DNA from: Bacteroidota bacterium
Lineage (GTDB): Bacteria; Bacteroidota; Bacteroidia; B-17B0; Aurantibacillaceae
NCBI GenBank assembly: GCA_025360565.1
Contig: JANYBY010000091.1
Location: forward strand, 1-11,315
Reading direction: 5' to 3'
DNA length: 11,315 nucleotides
The translations under genes were made by a program, and so were the position numbers. The notes under the pieces were generated by a model. The model was not told the DNA's origin and ran no database searches. It saw only the letters and a list, made by a program, of their open reading frames with translations. The first letter of the stretch is position 1. Every line of letters begins with the position of its first letter. This document shows, in pieces, positions 1 to 6,886 of this stretch.

Positions 1-87
1 CTCCTGAAGCGAACATGCAGGCAGTAAATTAACAGGCATGTTCTGCTTTAGGGGCAGGCGCCCAAATTTTTAACCGAGACATTTTAC

Positions 88-984
88 CTAAAACTCCAAA
101 TAAGGTATCAGCTTTTGCAGCAAGGCATCATCGTTAATAATACTGGCAATATTATCTTTGGTAATATTGGTTTTGCGTTTCCAATCAAAAATACTTTTGG
201 TAAGTTCGTAACTTAAATAGGGGTGTTTGTTTATGCTTTTAAAATCATCCTTACCCAAATTTATTTTTTTTATGGCGGCCGGGTTCAGTGTAATTTGCGG
301 TTTTATTTTTTGGTACAGCTCCTCGGTAAAACCATACACCTCTTTTAATTGTTCGGCATTTACAAAACCACCAAGCAGCGATCGGTATTTTAAAATGCGT
401 TTTGCGTAAGCGGGGCCAATACCATTTAATTGTAAAAGCGCTAAACTATCGGCACTGTTAAGCTCAATTATTTTTGCGGCAACTTTTGTTTTTGCGGTAA
501 CGGGTTCTTCGGCTTTTGCTTCGGCCGCATTATTTTTTTCGGCCACCGCATTCTTAATAAAAATATAAGGTTCCAGCGCGGTATAAAGATCATCACTAAT
601 ACCAAACACTTTTTTAAGATCTTGTTTTTGTTTAAACACAAAGCCTTTGCTTCGGTATTTTAAAAAGATGCGCGCTGTTTTTTGGCTAAAGCCTAAACTT
701 AATAACTCATCATACAAAACAGTATTAGGATCGAAGACCGCTAATTTTACTACCGCGTTTTTTTTTGTGTTGTACTTTTTCAGGTATGAATTATTTTTTT
801 CGGCGCTGTCTAAGGCGTGTTCAACCAGCGGCAAATTTTTTACCATAACAGGTTCGGCACTTATAAAATACGGATAAACAATGCGCGCCATTAAAAGCGC
901 AAAACAAATTAAGCAGAGCATTAAAAGCCCGCGACGTTGCTGTTTATTAAAACCAAAATAATTATAAAGTATTGTTCTGATCAC
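88..984 (-). CDS. Membrane-anchored protein with three helix-hairpin-helix (ComEA-like) modules
   Basis: This is a 298-residue protein read from a GTG at 984. It has a short cytoplasmic head with the motif FNKQQRRG, one membrane helix (about residues 20-40), a polar linker, then three repeated helix-hairpin-helix modules at about 81-142, 172-233 and 238-298. The second module carries the classic ComEA signature LNSADSLALLQLNGIGPAYA; the first is more divergent and the third is degenerate. Such modules in ComEA bind DNA without sequence specificity, but the role of this Bacteroidota family is not established and no competence gene lies nearby. The open frame reaches a TTG at 1020. I prefer the GTG because the family usually begins about ten residues before the F-x-F-x-K-x-x-R-R-G head. 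That start overlaps the permease gene by 23 bases, which suggests translational coupling. Family is fairly certain, function is not. Confidence 0.8.
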   Translation of the reverse strand: MIRTILYNYFGFNKQQRRGLLMLCLICFALLMARIVYPYFISAEPVMVKNLPLVEHALDSAEKNNSYLKKYNTKKNAVVKLAVFDPNTVLYDELLSLGFSQKTARIFLKYRSKGFVFKQKQDLKKVFGISDDLYTALEPYIFIKNAVAEKNNAAEAKAEEPVTAKTKVAAKIIELNSADSLALLQLNGIGPAYAKRILKYRSLLGGFVNAEQLKEVYGFTEELYQKIKPQITLNPAAIKKINLGKDDFKSINKHPYLSYELTKSIFDWKRKTNITKDNIASIINDDALLQKLIPYLEF

Positions 985-2392
985 GTTTTCTATTAAAAAA
1001 ATAAAATACCGGTACGCCAATAAACATAATGACTAATCCCCAAACTGTGTTTTGCGGTTTAAAAATTAAAAGATCTACACAAATAAAAAGAGTAATTAAA
1101 ATATATAATGCGGGAATTATGGGATAACCAAAAGCTTTATACGGCCTTGGCGTATTAGGTTCTTTTTTGCGCAAATAAAATAATGCCGAAATAGTAACCA
1201 TGTAAAAAATTAAAGAAGCAAAGGTGCAATAATCCAGCAAGGCGCCGTACGAACCGCTTAAACATAATACAGATGCCCACATGGCCTGGATCCACAGGGC
1301 TCGCGCGGGCACACCATGTTTGTTTACATTACCTGCTTGTTTAAAAAACAATCTATCGTCGGCCATTGATTTAAATAAACGAGCACCCGATAATATTAAA
1401 CCGTTGTTACAGCCAAAGGTTGAAATAATAATTAATACCGCCATTATTATGGAAGAAATGTTTCCGAAAACAGTACCCAATGCAGCAGTGCCTACCCTAT
1501 CGTTTTGCGCGTATGCAATGCCGCGATCTATTGCCATTGTTGCATTTGCATCACCAAAGGCGGGCAATAACATAAAATATGCCACGTTTGCCAACACATA
1601 TAATACAGTAACAATTAAAACGCCAATTAAAAGTCCGAGCGGAATATTTTTTTGCGGCTCTTTAATTTCGCCGGCAATAAAGGTTACATTGTTCCACGCA
1701 TCGCTGCTAAACAAAGAGCCTATAAGTGCCACGCCCAGCGCGCTTGCCAGGGCGGTTACGCTAAAACCGTTGCTTGCGCTGCCACCCTGATTAAAAGGCA
1801 AAGCAATGTTTTGGCTCCAGTAATTTAATTTATAGCCAACGGCAAAACCAATTATAATTACGGCCGATAAAGCTAAAATTTTTGTACTGGTAAAAACGCG
1901 TTGAATTATTTTGCCGTTATTAATGCCTAAACTATTTAAAAAACTTAAAAAGAAAACCGAAATAACCGCAAGTAATTGTGTGGTGGAAAGAGAAAATTTT
2001 CCGACCGAAAAAATAATGTTCTGCTCATCAAACACCGGAAACAATACGCCAACAAAACGCGCAAAGGCAACTGCAACGGCCGCAATAACGCCGGTTTGTA
2101 TCACTGTAAAAACTGTCCACCCATACACAAAAGCAGTTAAACGCCCGTAAGCCCGCTTTAAATAAATAAATTGCCCGCCGGCATCGGGCATCATACCTGC
2201 CAGTTCGCCATAACTTAAGGCGGCAAATAAAGTAATAACTCCGCTCAAGATCCAGCAAAACAATACCCAAAAGGGAGAGCCCAAAACCCGCGTCATATCT
2301 GCACTTACAATAAAAATGCCCGAGCCTATCATACTGCCCGAAACGATCATTACCGTATCAAATAAATTTAAGGTTCTTTTAGAGTCGGTCAT
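962..2392 (-). CDS. APC-superfamily amino acid permease (L-type transporter-like)
   Basis: A 476-residue polytopic inner-membrane protein with about twelve hydrophobic segments, the usual length for APC permeases. The first helix carries the substrate-binding signature GSMIGSGIFI (residues 19-28). The loop after helix 2 has the conserved YGELAGMMPDAGG, and the late loop PRPYKAFGYP (about 414-423) is typical of the L-type amino acid transporter branch, which includes Bacillus SteT. Family knowledge suggests uptake or exchange of neutral amino acids; the exact substrate cannot be read. The ATG at 2392 gives a normal short polar N-terminus before helix 1. The helix-hairpin-helix gene begins inside its last codons, so the two are probably one transcript. 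It diverges from the gene at 2446 across 53 bases. Confidence 0.9.
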   Translation of the reverse strand: MTDSKRTLNLFDTVMIVSGSMIGSGIFIVSADMTRVLGSPFWVLFCWILSGVITLFAALSYGELAGMMPDAGGQFIYLKRAYGRLTAFVYGWTVFTVIQTGVIAAVAVAFARFVGVLFPVFDEQNIIFSVGKFSLSTTQLLAVISVFFLSFLNSLGINNGKIIQRVFTSTKILALSAVIIIGFAVGYKLNYWSQNIALPFNQGGSASNGFSVTALASALGVALIGSLFSSDAWNNVTFIAGEIKEPQKNIPLGLLIGVLIVTVLYVLANVAYFMLLPAFGDANATMAIDRGIAYAQNDRVGTAALGTVFGNISSIIMAVLIIISTFGCNNGLILSGARLFKSMADDRLFFKQAGNVNKHGVPARALWIQAMWASVLCLSGSYGALLDYCTFASLIFYMVTISALFYLRKKEPNTPRPYKAFGYPIIPALYILITLFICVDLLIFKPQNTVWGLVIMFIGVPVFYFFNRKRDQNNTL

Positions 2393-2399
2393 AAATAAA

Positions 2400-2430
2400 T
2401 TTCAATAACGCCTAAAGATAATTAAATTTG
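2400..2430 (+). promoter_or_regulatory. Bacteroidota-type promoter for the gene at 2446
   Basis: TAAATTTG at 2423-2430 matches the TAnnTTTG -7 consensus exactly. TTTC at 2400-2403, 19 bases upstream, fits a -33 TTTG box with one mismatch. Transcription would begin near 2436, giving a leader of about ten bases before the ATG at 2446. Confidence 0.55.
2413..2420 (-). promoter_or_regulatory. Possible -7 element for the permease gene
   Basis: On the minus strand this reads TATCTTTA, one base off the Bacteroidota TAnnTTTG consensus, about 20 bases before the permease ATG. A TTG-type -33 element is only present at a longer than usual distance, so this is a weak call. It lies within a few bases of the opposing plus-strand promoter, so the two would share the same 53-base gap. 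Confidence 0.3.
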
Positions 2431-2445
2431 TACACCTAAAAACCA

Positions 2446-2997
2446 ATGAAGATAATAAGCGATAGAATTAGCCTTATAAAAAAAGATGATCTGCTGAGCA
2501 TTGTAATATTGCCAACAACAGATAAAAAAAAACTGGGACTCTTGTTTTTATGGTTAATGGCATGGACGGTTTGTGGCGTGATTGTATTCGTAAATTATTT
2601 TACGCTTACCGATAAAAATTCAAAATTATTTGTGATTGTTTACCTTTCTTTTTGGGCTTATTATGAATTTAAAATTGCCCGGGCTTTTACCTGGAAAAAA
2701 TGGGGCAAAGAAAAACTCTGGATCAAAGGCAACATTTTGCATTACCAGCGCGAGGTGAGAAATAAAGGAAAGATACACGAATACAATTGCGAGCTTATAA
2801 ACGACCTAAAGATAATTGAGGTAAGCGACACTAATTTTTCGTTTGTAATGGGGCAGAGTTTTTGGATCAAGGGCGGGGAAAGAATAGAGATGCAATATCA
2901 GTCTAAAACCATTGGCGTTGGCATGCAGATAAAAACAGAAGACGCTAAAATTTTATTGAAAGAGATTCAGGACGGGGTTTTGAAAAGTATTAAGTAA
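2446..2997 (+). CDS. Two-helix membrane protein, unknown function (PH-like C-terminal region possible)
   Basis: A 183-residue protein that I do not recognise as a named family. Residues 1-28 are polar, two hydrophobic helices lie at about 30-51 and 59-76, and the remaining 105 or so residues form a soluble region rich in alternating beta-type segments that ends in a helix (about 164-178). Two short helices followed by a beta-rich domain and a closing helix recall bacterial membrane proteins with PH-like domains of the YcxB/bPH type; that is a fold-level impression, not a motif match. It stands alone on the plus strand with its own promoter and is not coupled to mazEF, which has a separate promoter just after its stop codon. 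The ATG is the first in frame after the promoter. Confidence 0.75.
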   Translation: MKIISDRISLIKKDDLLSIVILPTTDKKKLGLLFLWLMAWTVCGVIVFVNYFTLTDKNSKLFVIVYLSFWAYYEFKIARAFTWKKWGKEKLWIKGNILHYQREVRNKGKIHEYNCELINDLKIIEVSDTNFSFVMGQSFWIKGGERIEMQYQSKTIGVGMQIKTEDAKILLKEIQDGVLKSIK

Positions 2998-2998
2998 G

Positions 2999-3030
2999 TT
3001 TGGAAATATCAATTAAATGTAATAACTTTG
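2999..3030 (+). promoter_or_regulatory. Strong Bacteroidota promoter for mazEF
   Basis: TTTG at 2999-3002 and TAACTTTG at 3023-3030 match both boxes of the Bacteroidota consensus exactly, with a 20-base spacer. Transcription would start near 3036, about 20 bases before the antitoxin ATG at 3056. The -33 box begins just after the stop codon of the preceding gene. Confidence 0.7.
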
Positions 3031-3040
3031 TAATTACATT
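3016..3040. promoter_or_regulatory. Probable mazEF operator: 8-bp inverted repeat spanning the -7 box
   Basis: AATGTAAT at 3016-3023 and ATTACATT at 3033-3040 are perfect reverse complements separated by nine bases. The gap holds all but the first base of the TAACTTTG -7 box and runs up to the predicted start site. AbrB-fold MazE antitoxins bind palindromes in their own promoters as dimers, alone or with MazF, so this is the natural candidate for the autoregulatory site. The repeat is seen directly; its role is inferred. Confidence 0.6.
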
Positions 3041-3055
3041 AAAATTAACAAACAA

Positions 3056-3301
3056 ATGGATGTTTCATTGATCTCTATTGGTAATTCAAAGGGTATTCGG
3101 CTTTCAAAGACTCTTATCGAAAAGTACAACTTCCAAGATACCATTGAATTAATTCTTGAAAAGGGCTTTATTATTTTAAAACCTAAAACAGCGGCCCGTA
3201 AGGGCTGGGAAAAATCTTTTAAGAAAATGCGCGACAATGGTGACGACAAACTCTTATTGCCTGAAATGTTTAAAGATGAAAACTTTGAAGAATGGACTTA
3301 A
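3056..3301 (+). CDS. mazE: MazE-type antitoxin, AbrB/SpoVT fold
   Basis: An 81-residue protein. Residues 1 to about 47 form the swapped-hairpin AbrB/MazE DNA-binding domain: the segment SLISIGNSKGIRLSK is the hallmark of the family, followed by a beta strand ending LKPK. Residues 48-81 are a polar, acidic tail ending FKDENFEEWT, the kind of flexible C-terminus that wraps the partner toxin and blocks its active site. The gene overlaps the toxin start by ten bases, so antitoxin is made first and translation is coupled. It has its own consensus promoter with an inverted repeat over the -7 box, consistent with autorepression. Size and organisation are those of a standard type II module, and no damage is visible. 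Confidence 0.9.
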   Translation: MDVSLISIGNSKGIRLSKTLIEKYNFQDTIELILEKGFIILKPKTAARKGWEKSFKKMRDNGDDKLLLPEMFKDENFEEWT

Positions 3302-3615
3302 AGCAATACCAAATTGTTTTGGTTAACCTCGACCCAACAATTGGCAGTGAAATGAAAAAGACTCGCCCTTGCATTATACTTTCTCCAAATGAAATGAACA
3401 AATATTTACAAACTATTGTTATTGCTCCAATGACAAGCAATTCGAAAGGTTATCCAACAAGAGTGCCCGTTAAACATAACAAAACAAAAGGATGGATTGT
3501 TCTTGATCAAATAAGAACTATTGACCGACAACGTATTGTAAAAATTTTAGGTGCCCTTTCTGAAAAAGAAATTTACGAGATCAAATCAACAATTCACGAA
3601 ACGTACGTTGCCTAA
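3292..3615 (+). CDS. mazF: MazF/PemK-type endoribonuclease toxin
   Basis: A 107-residue protein matching the usual MazF length. The N-terminal strand (IVLVNLDPTIGSEMKKTRP) carries the conserved GSE...RP region, with E20 and R25 aligning with E24 and R29 of E. coli MazF. Thr48 in APMTSN corresponds to the catalytic Thr/Ser, and LDQIRTIDRQR (about 71-81) is the conserved third block. All expected active-site positions are present, so the toxin is predicted to be functional, cleaving mRNA at a short sequence that cannot be predicted from the protein. Its ATG overlaps the antitoxin stop codon region by ten bases. The gene ends twelve bases from the stop of the converging phosphatase gene, with no recognisable terminator between them. 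Confidence 0.92.
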   Translation: MDLKQYQIVLVNLDPTIGSEMKKTRPCIILSPNEMNKYLQTIVIAPMTSNSKGYPTRVPVKHNKTKGWIVLDQIRTIDRQRIVKILGALSEKEIYEIKSTIHETYVA

Positions 3616-3627
3616 AGCAAACATCCA

Positions 3628-5892
3628 TCAAACCCTAAACCCGATCACCAACACATCGTCAATTTGTTTGGTGTTGCCTTTCCATTCAGAAAAACGATTT
3701 TCCAATACTTGTTTTTGTTTGTGAGCCGGTAATTTATAGATCTGCTCAATTAAGTTTTCGAAGCGCGAACTTAGAAATTTTTTATTCAGCTCTTCTCCTA
3801 TCTGATCATTATACCCATCAGTTGAAAGATAAACCATGGTGCCTGGCTCAATATTCAGAGCAGTAGAATAAGCGTTCTTTACACTGTCAACACCAAAAAT
3901 ACCATTAAAGGAAATTATTTGCGGCTCGGTTATTCGAACTCCTGTTTCGTTTACCGTGTAAAGCACATGATTGGCTCCCGCAAAATAAATTCTTTTTTCT
4001 TTGTTGTTTATTTTACAAATGCTAATATCCATGCCATCTGTATTGTATTCAGCTGTTTGTTTATTTATCAGCGTGCTTGTTAAACCGTGCGCCAGTTCCT
4101 TAATAATTTGCGCAGGATCGGTAATTTTATTGTGATTAACAATTTCATTAAGCAAAGTAGTACCCACCATACTTAAAAAAGCCCCCGGCACCCCGTGGCC
4201 AGTGCAATCGGCCGCGCAGAGAATAAATTCTTCGGGCGCCCGAATATTTTTTGATTTAGCATCCTTAATGGTCAGGTCTTCTTTACAATCGGCTTTTGCA
4301 AACCAGTAAAAATCGCCGCTTACAATATCTTTTGGTAAATACAACACAAACAACTCGGGCAAATGTTTTTTAATTTCTTCCTCGTTTGTGAGTATCGATT
4401 CCTGAATGCGTTTGGAATAATTAATACTGTCAACAATTTGTTTTTGTTTTTGCTCTACCAATTCTTTTTGCCGTTCCACTTCCTTTTTTTGCAGCGACAT
4501 AATATGGTTCACCTTTTGTTTTTGCTTGTAACTCCTAAAAATAAATACGGCCAAAATAAGCATTAAAGCAAAACCTCCAATAAAAGCGTTGCGAATCAGT
4601 TTTTGTTTCTTTTTTTCTTCAAGTACTATCACGTCCTTTTTCGCCTGTTCCAGTTTTGCTTGCTGTTCCTTTTTCTCAAATTCGTAACTCAACTCTGCCT
4701 GCAGCACTTTTTTGGTGCTCTCTTTGCTGAACAAACTGTCTCTCACCCGTAAATAGATTCTGTAATTTTCAACCGATTGTTTGTAGTTTCCAAAAGTATA
4801 TTCAAGATCCGACAGATTTTTATTACACCTGTTTAATTCGGCAATGGTGCCGGTTTCGCCGGCAAGCTTTTTTGCCTGCTGTAAATAGGTTCGCGCCTCA
4901 ATTTCATATTTTGCACGCAGCTTAATATCTTTTTTAATTAACTGAATACGGATCTCTCCCGCCGAATTACAAGCCTCTATAATCGAAACCTTGTCGCCAA
5001 TCTCGGTGGAAGTTTTTAATCCTTCAAGGTTATACTCCAACGCTTTTTCATATTGGCCGGCGCTTTGATAACAATCGGAAATGCTGTTAAGGTTAGAAGC
5101 CACACCGGGATTGTCAGAAATTTCTCGCCGTAATTTTAAACCTTGTAATAAGTATTGAAGTGACAACTCGTTTTTTCCGAGTTTAAAATAAATAATTCCA
5201 ATATTGTTAAGATTCCTTCCTTCGGTTATTCTATTGCCAATTTTTTTATTTATTGTAAGCGACTTAAACATATTATCGAGTGCTTTTTGTTTTTCATTCA
5301 GCTCCTGATATGCCAGCCCTATGTTATTGTAACTGGAAGCCATGCCTTTTTCATCCTTTATCTTTTCGCTTAGTTTTAGTGAAGTTAAGTGGGCTTCGAG
5401 GGCCTTTGTAAAATTACCTTGTTGCTGATATACATTACCAAGATTATTATACGAGGAAGCCATTCCTTTCGGGTCATTTATTTCTTCTTGCATTTTTATA
5501 GCCTCATTGTAATACAACACGGCTCTTGCAAAATCCCCCTTCGTTTTATAAGCAACGCCAATAACCCTGTATGAACTGGCCACAAATCTTTTTACGATTG
5601 TCAAGTGCTGTTCGTGTTTTTCGCAGGCCAGTAAATTTTCGGCAATTGCTTTTTGTTTGGCAGCAAGGCTCAAGGCACGGTTAAAATTTCCTTCTTTTAT
5701 ATATTCATAACACAGCTTATTTAAAAGGTCAATTTTAAGCGTATCGGTTAATTCGCCTTTCGGGTTTTTATATGCAAGCCTTAATTTGTTTTCAAGCGAA
5801 TCGCTTACCTTGTTTTTATTAGCCTCAAAATGTTTTTGCGAAAACCCTTGTAAGCAAATTAAGAAAAACGAAATATAAATTATTTTTTTCAG
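3628..5892 (-). CDS. Secreted-TPR / membrane / SpoIIE-type serine phosphatase, probable CTG start
   Basis: Read from a CTG at 5892, this is a 754-residue protein. It has a signal peptide (KKIIYISFFLICLQGFSQ, about 2-19), a TPR array (a first repeat at about 57-90, clear ones at 106-139, 146-179, 186-219, 226-259 and 266-299, another near 360-388), a coiled coil, one membrane helix (about 434-454), a second coiled coil, and a C-terminal SpoIIE/PP2C phosphatase domain (about 503-754). The phosphatase metal-binding acids are in place: SGDFYW (D527), AADCTGHG (D562), STDG (D692) and DDV (D745, D746). The likely topology is sensor TPRs in the periplasm and phosphatase in the cytoplasm; substrates would be phosphoserine proteins, unidentified here. 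The first in-frame ATG is only at codon 134, and the TTG at 5673 (codon 74) would cut a TPR. It is the last gene of a three-gene operon, 24 bases after its neighbour. Confidence 0.88.
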   Translation of the reverse strand: MKKIIYISFFLICLQGFSQKHFEANKNKVSDSLENKLRLAYKNPKGELTDTLKIDLLNKLCYEYIKEGNFNRALSLAAKQKAIAENLLACEKHEQHLTIVKRFVASSYRVIGVAYKTKGDFARAVLYYNEAIKMQEEINDPKGMASSYNNLGNVYQQQGNFTKALEAHLTSLKLSEKIKDEKGMASSYNNIGLAYQELNEKQKALDNMFKSLTINKKIGNRITEGRNLNNIGIIYFKLGKNELSLQYLLQGLKLRREISDNPGVASNLNSISDCYQSAGQYEKALEYNLEGLKTSTEIGDKVSIIEACNSAGEIRIQLIKKDIKLRAKYEIEARTYLQQAKKLAGETGTIAELNRCNKNLSDLEYTFGNYKQSVENYRIYLRVRDSLFSKESTKKVLQAELSYEFEKKEQQAKLEQAKKDVIVLEEKKKQKLIRNAFIGGFALMLILAVFIFRSYKQKQKVNHIMSLQKKEVERQKELVEQKQKQIVDSINYSKRIQESILTNEEEIKKHLPELFVLYLPKDIVSGDFYWFAKADCKEDLTIKDAKSKNIRAPEEFILCAADCTGHGVPGAFLSMVGTTLLNEIVNHNKITDPAQIIKELAHGLTSTLINKQTAEYNTDGMDISICKINNKEKRIYFAGANHVLYTVNETGVRITEPQIISFNGIFGVDSVKNAYSTALNIEPGTMVYLSTDGYNDQIGEELNKKFLSSRFENLIEQIYKLPAHKQKQVLENRFSEWKGNTKQIDDVLVIGFRV

Positions 5893-5916
5893 GCTTCTAA
5901 AAGTAGTAAAAAAAAA

Positions 5917-6864
5917 TTAAAGTGAAATAATCTGGTTTATTTCAGCCAAATTAAATCCGTTTTTAATTACTTGCTTTGCTTGGGCGCTGTTTTTATTTAT
6001 AACCGGATTGGTGTGATTGAAATGAGCAAAATAAATTTTATTTTTTTCTTTTGCAGCCAATTCTTTAAACTTATTCATGCTTTCAATAATGAATGGGTGC
6101 GGAATTTCAGAAATATTCCTTCCATTTATTTCTTCGCCATCGTAAAAAGTAGCATCAATAAAAGCGTAATCCACTTTAGCAATCATATCAATAATACTCA
6201 CATCCCACTTTTCCCATTTATCAATATCGGGAATAAATAACACTTTTTTGTTTGGCCCTTCAATAATATACCCAACGGTTTCCGAATACTCGTCGCGGTG
6301 CGGAACAGTGAATGGCTTTACTTTTAAATTGGATGTTAAAATAATTTCTTCGTTATTTTGTAAAGGTTGAATTAAAACGTTTTTAAGACTTACTAATTGA
6401 CTCCATGGTCCGTTAGTTTCTAAAAATGCTTTCATCTTTGGCATTGCATAAACAGGCACTTCCTTCGCGTTCATGGCTTCCTTGCCCAAATACATTAAGC
6501 CGGTGTAATGCCCAATGTGCGCGTGCGTTAAAAAAATTCCATCGGGGGTTTCCTTATCATTAAATTCGCAATGCGTTTTTAAATTTTTTATTTGCGCCGG
6601 TAGATCCGGCGTGGCTTCGAACAAATAATTTTTTTTATTTACCGGATCAATAACCCCAAGCGAAACTACCTTTCGGTTTTTATCGGGATTTAAGAACAGG
6701 CCTTTGCAGCAATTTTTTTTACAGCCTATGTGCGGCGAGCCCCCGTCTTGTATAGTACCCAAAACAATTAAAGAAGTTTGCGTAATTGGCGCGCAAAATT
6801 TTGTTTGTTGTGTATTCCACGAACAAAATAAAATTACGATAATAGAGACCTGTATTGCTTTCAC
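5917..6864 (-). CDS. Exported PqqB-like metallo-beta-lactamase-fold protein
   Basis: A 315-residue protein. After a hydrophobic leader (about residues 5-15) comes the PqqB-type opening LGTIQDGGSPHIGC with a Cys cluster (C48, C52, C53). The metal motif is THAHIGH (H114, H116, H119), with G where classical beta-lactamase-fold enzymes have D. Further candidate ligands are H189 (VPHRDE), D213/D215, D237 (IDATF) and H256. The C-terminal FAHFNHTNPVINKNS strongly resembles the PqqB ending IHINNTNPILDENSP. PqqB acts in pyrroloquinoline quinone synthesis as a cytosolic protein, yet this one seems exported and no other pqq gene is visible, so I would not call it pqqB. A hydrolase or oxygenase role is inferred. 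It sits 22 bases after the barrel gene and 24 before the phosphatase. Lipoprotein status is doubtful because residue -1 to the leader Cys is Phe. Confidence 0.8.
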   Translation of the reverse strand: MKAIQVSIIVILFCSWNTQQTKFCAPITQTSLIVLGTIQDGGSPHIGCKKNCCKGLFLNPDKNRKVVSLGVIDPVNKKNYLFEATPDLPAQIKNLKTHCEFNDKETPDGIFLTHAHIGHYTGLMYLGKEAMNAKEVPVYAMPKMKAFLETNGPWSQLVSLKNVLIQPLQNNEEIILTSNLKVKPFTVPHRDEYSETVGYIIEGPNKKVLFIPDIDKWEKWDVSIIDMIAKVDYAFIDATFYDGEEINGRNISEIPHPFIIESMNKFKELAAKEKNKIYFAHFNHTNPVINKNSAQAKQVIKNGFNLAEINQIISL

Positions 6865-6886
6865 GGCAATACAATATTAAACAAAA

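Noticed and set aside
1281..1790. 169-codon plus-strand frame inside the permease
   Set aside because: Shadow frame opposite a clearly conserved transporter; the composition is not protein-like.
2028..2270. 80-codon minus-strand frame within the permease in another frame
   Set aside because: Out-of-frame shadow of the permease; no frameshift is needed, since the permease frame is intact.
3600..3609. AACGTACGTT palindrome as a terminator between mazF and the phosphatase gene
   Set aside because: It lies inside the mazF coding end, has no loop or T-run, and 10-bp palindromes occur by chance.
5917..6864. Naming the gene pqqB
   Set aside because: Similarity is to the PqqB fold and ends, but the leader peptide, the intact His motif and the absence of other pqq genes argue against PQQ synthesis.
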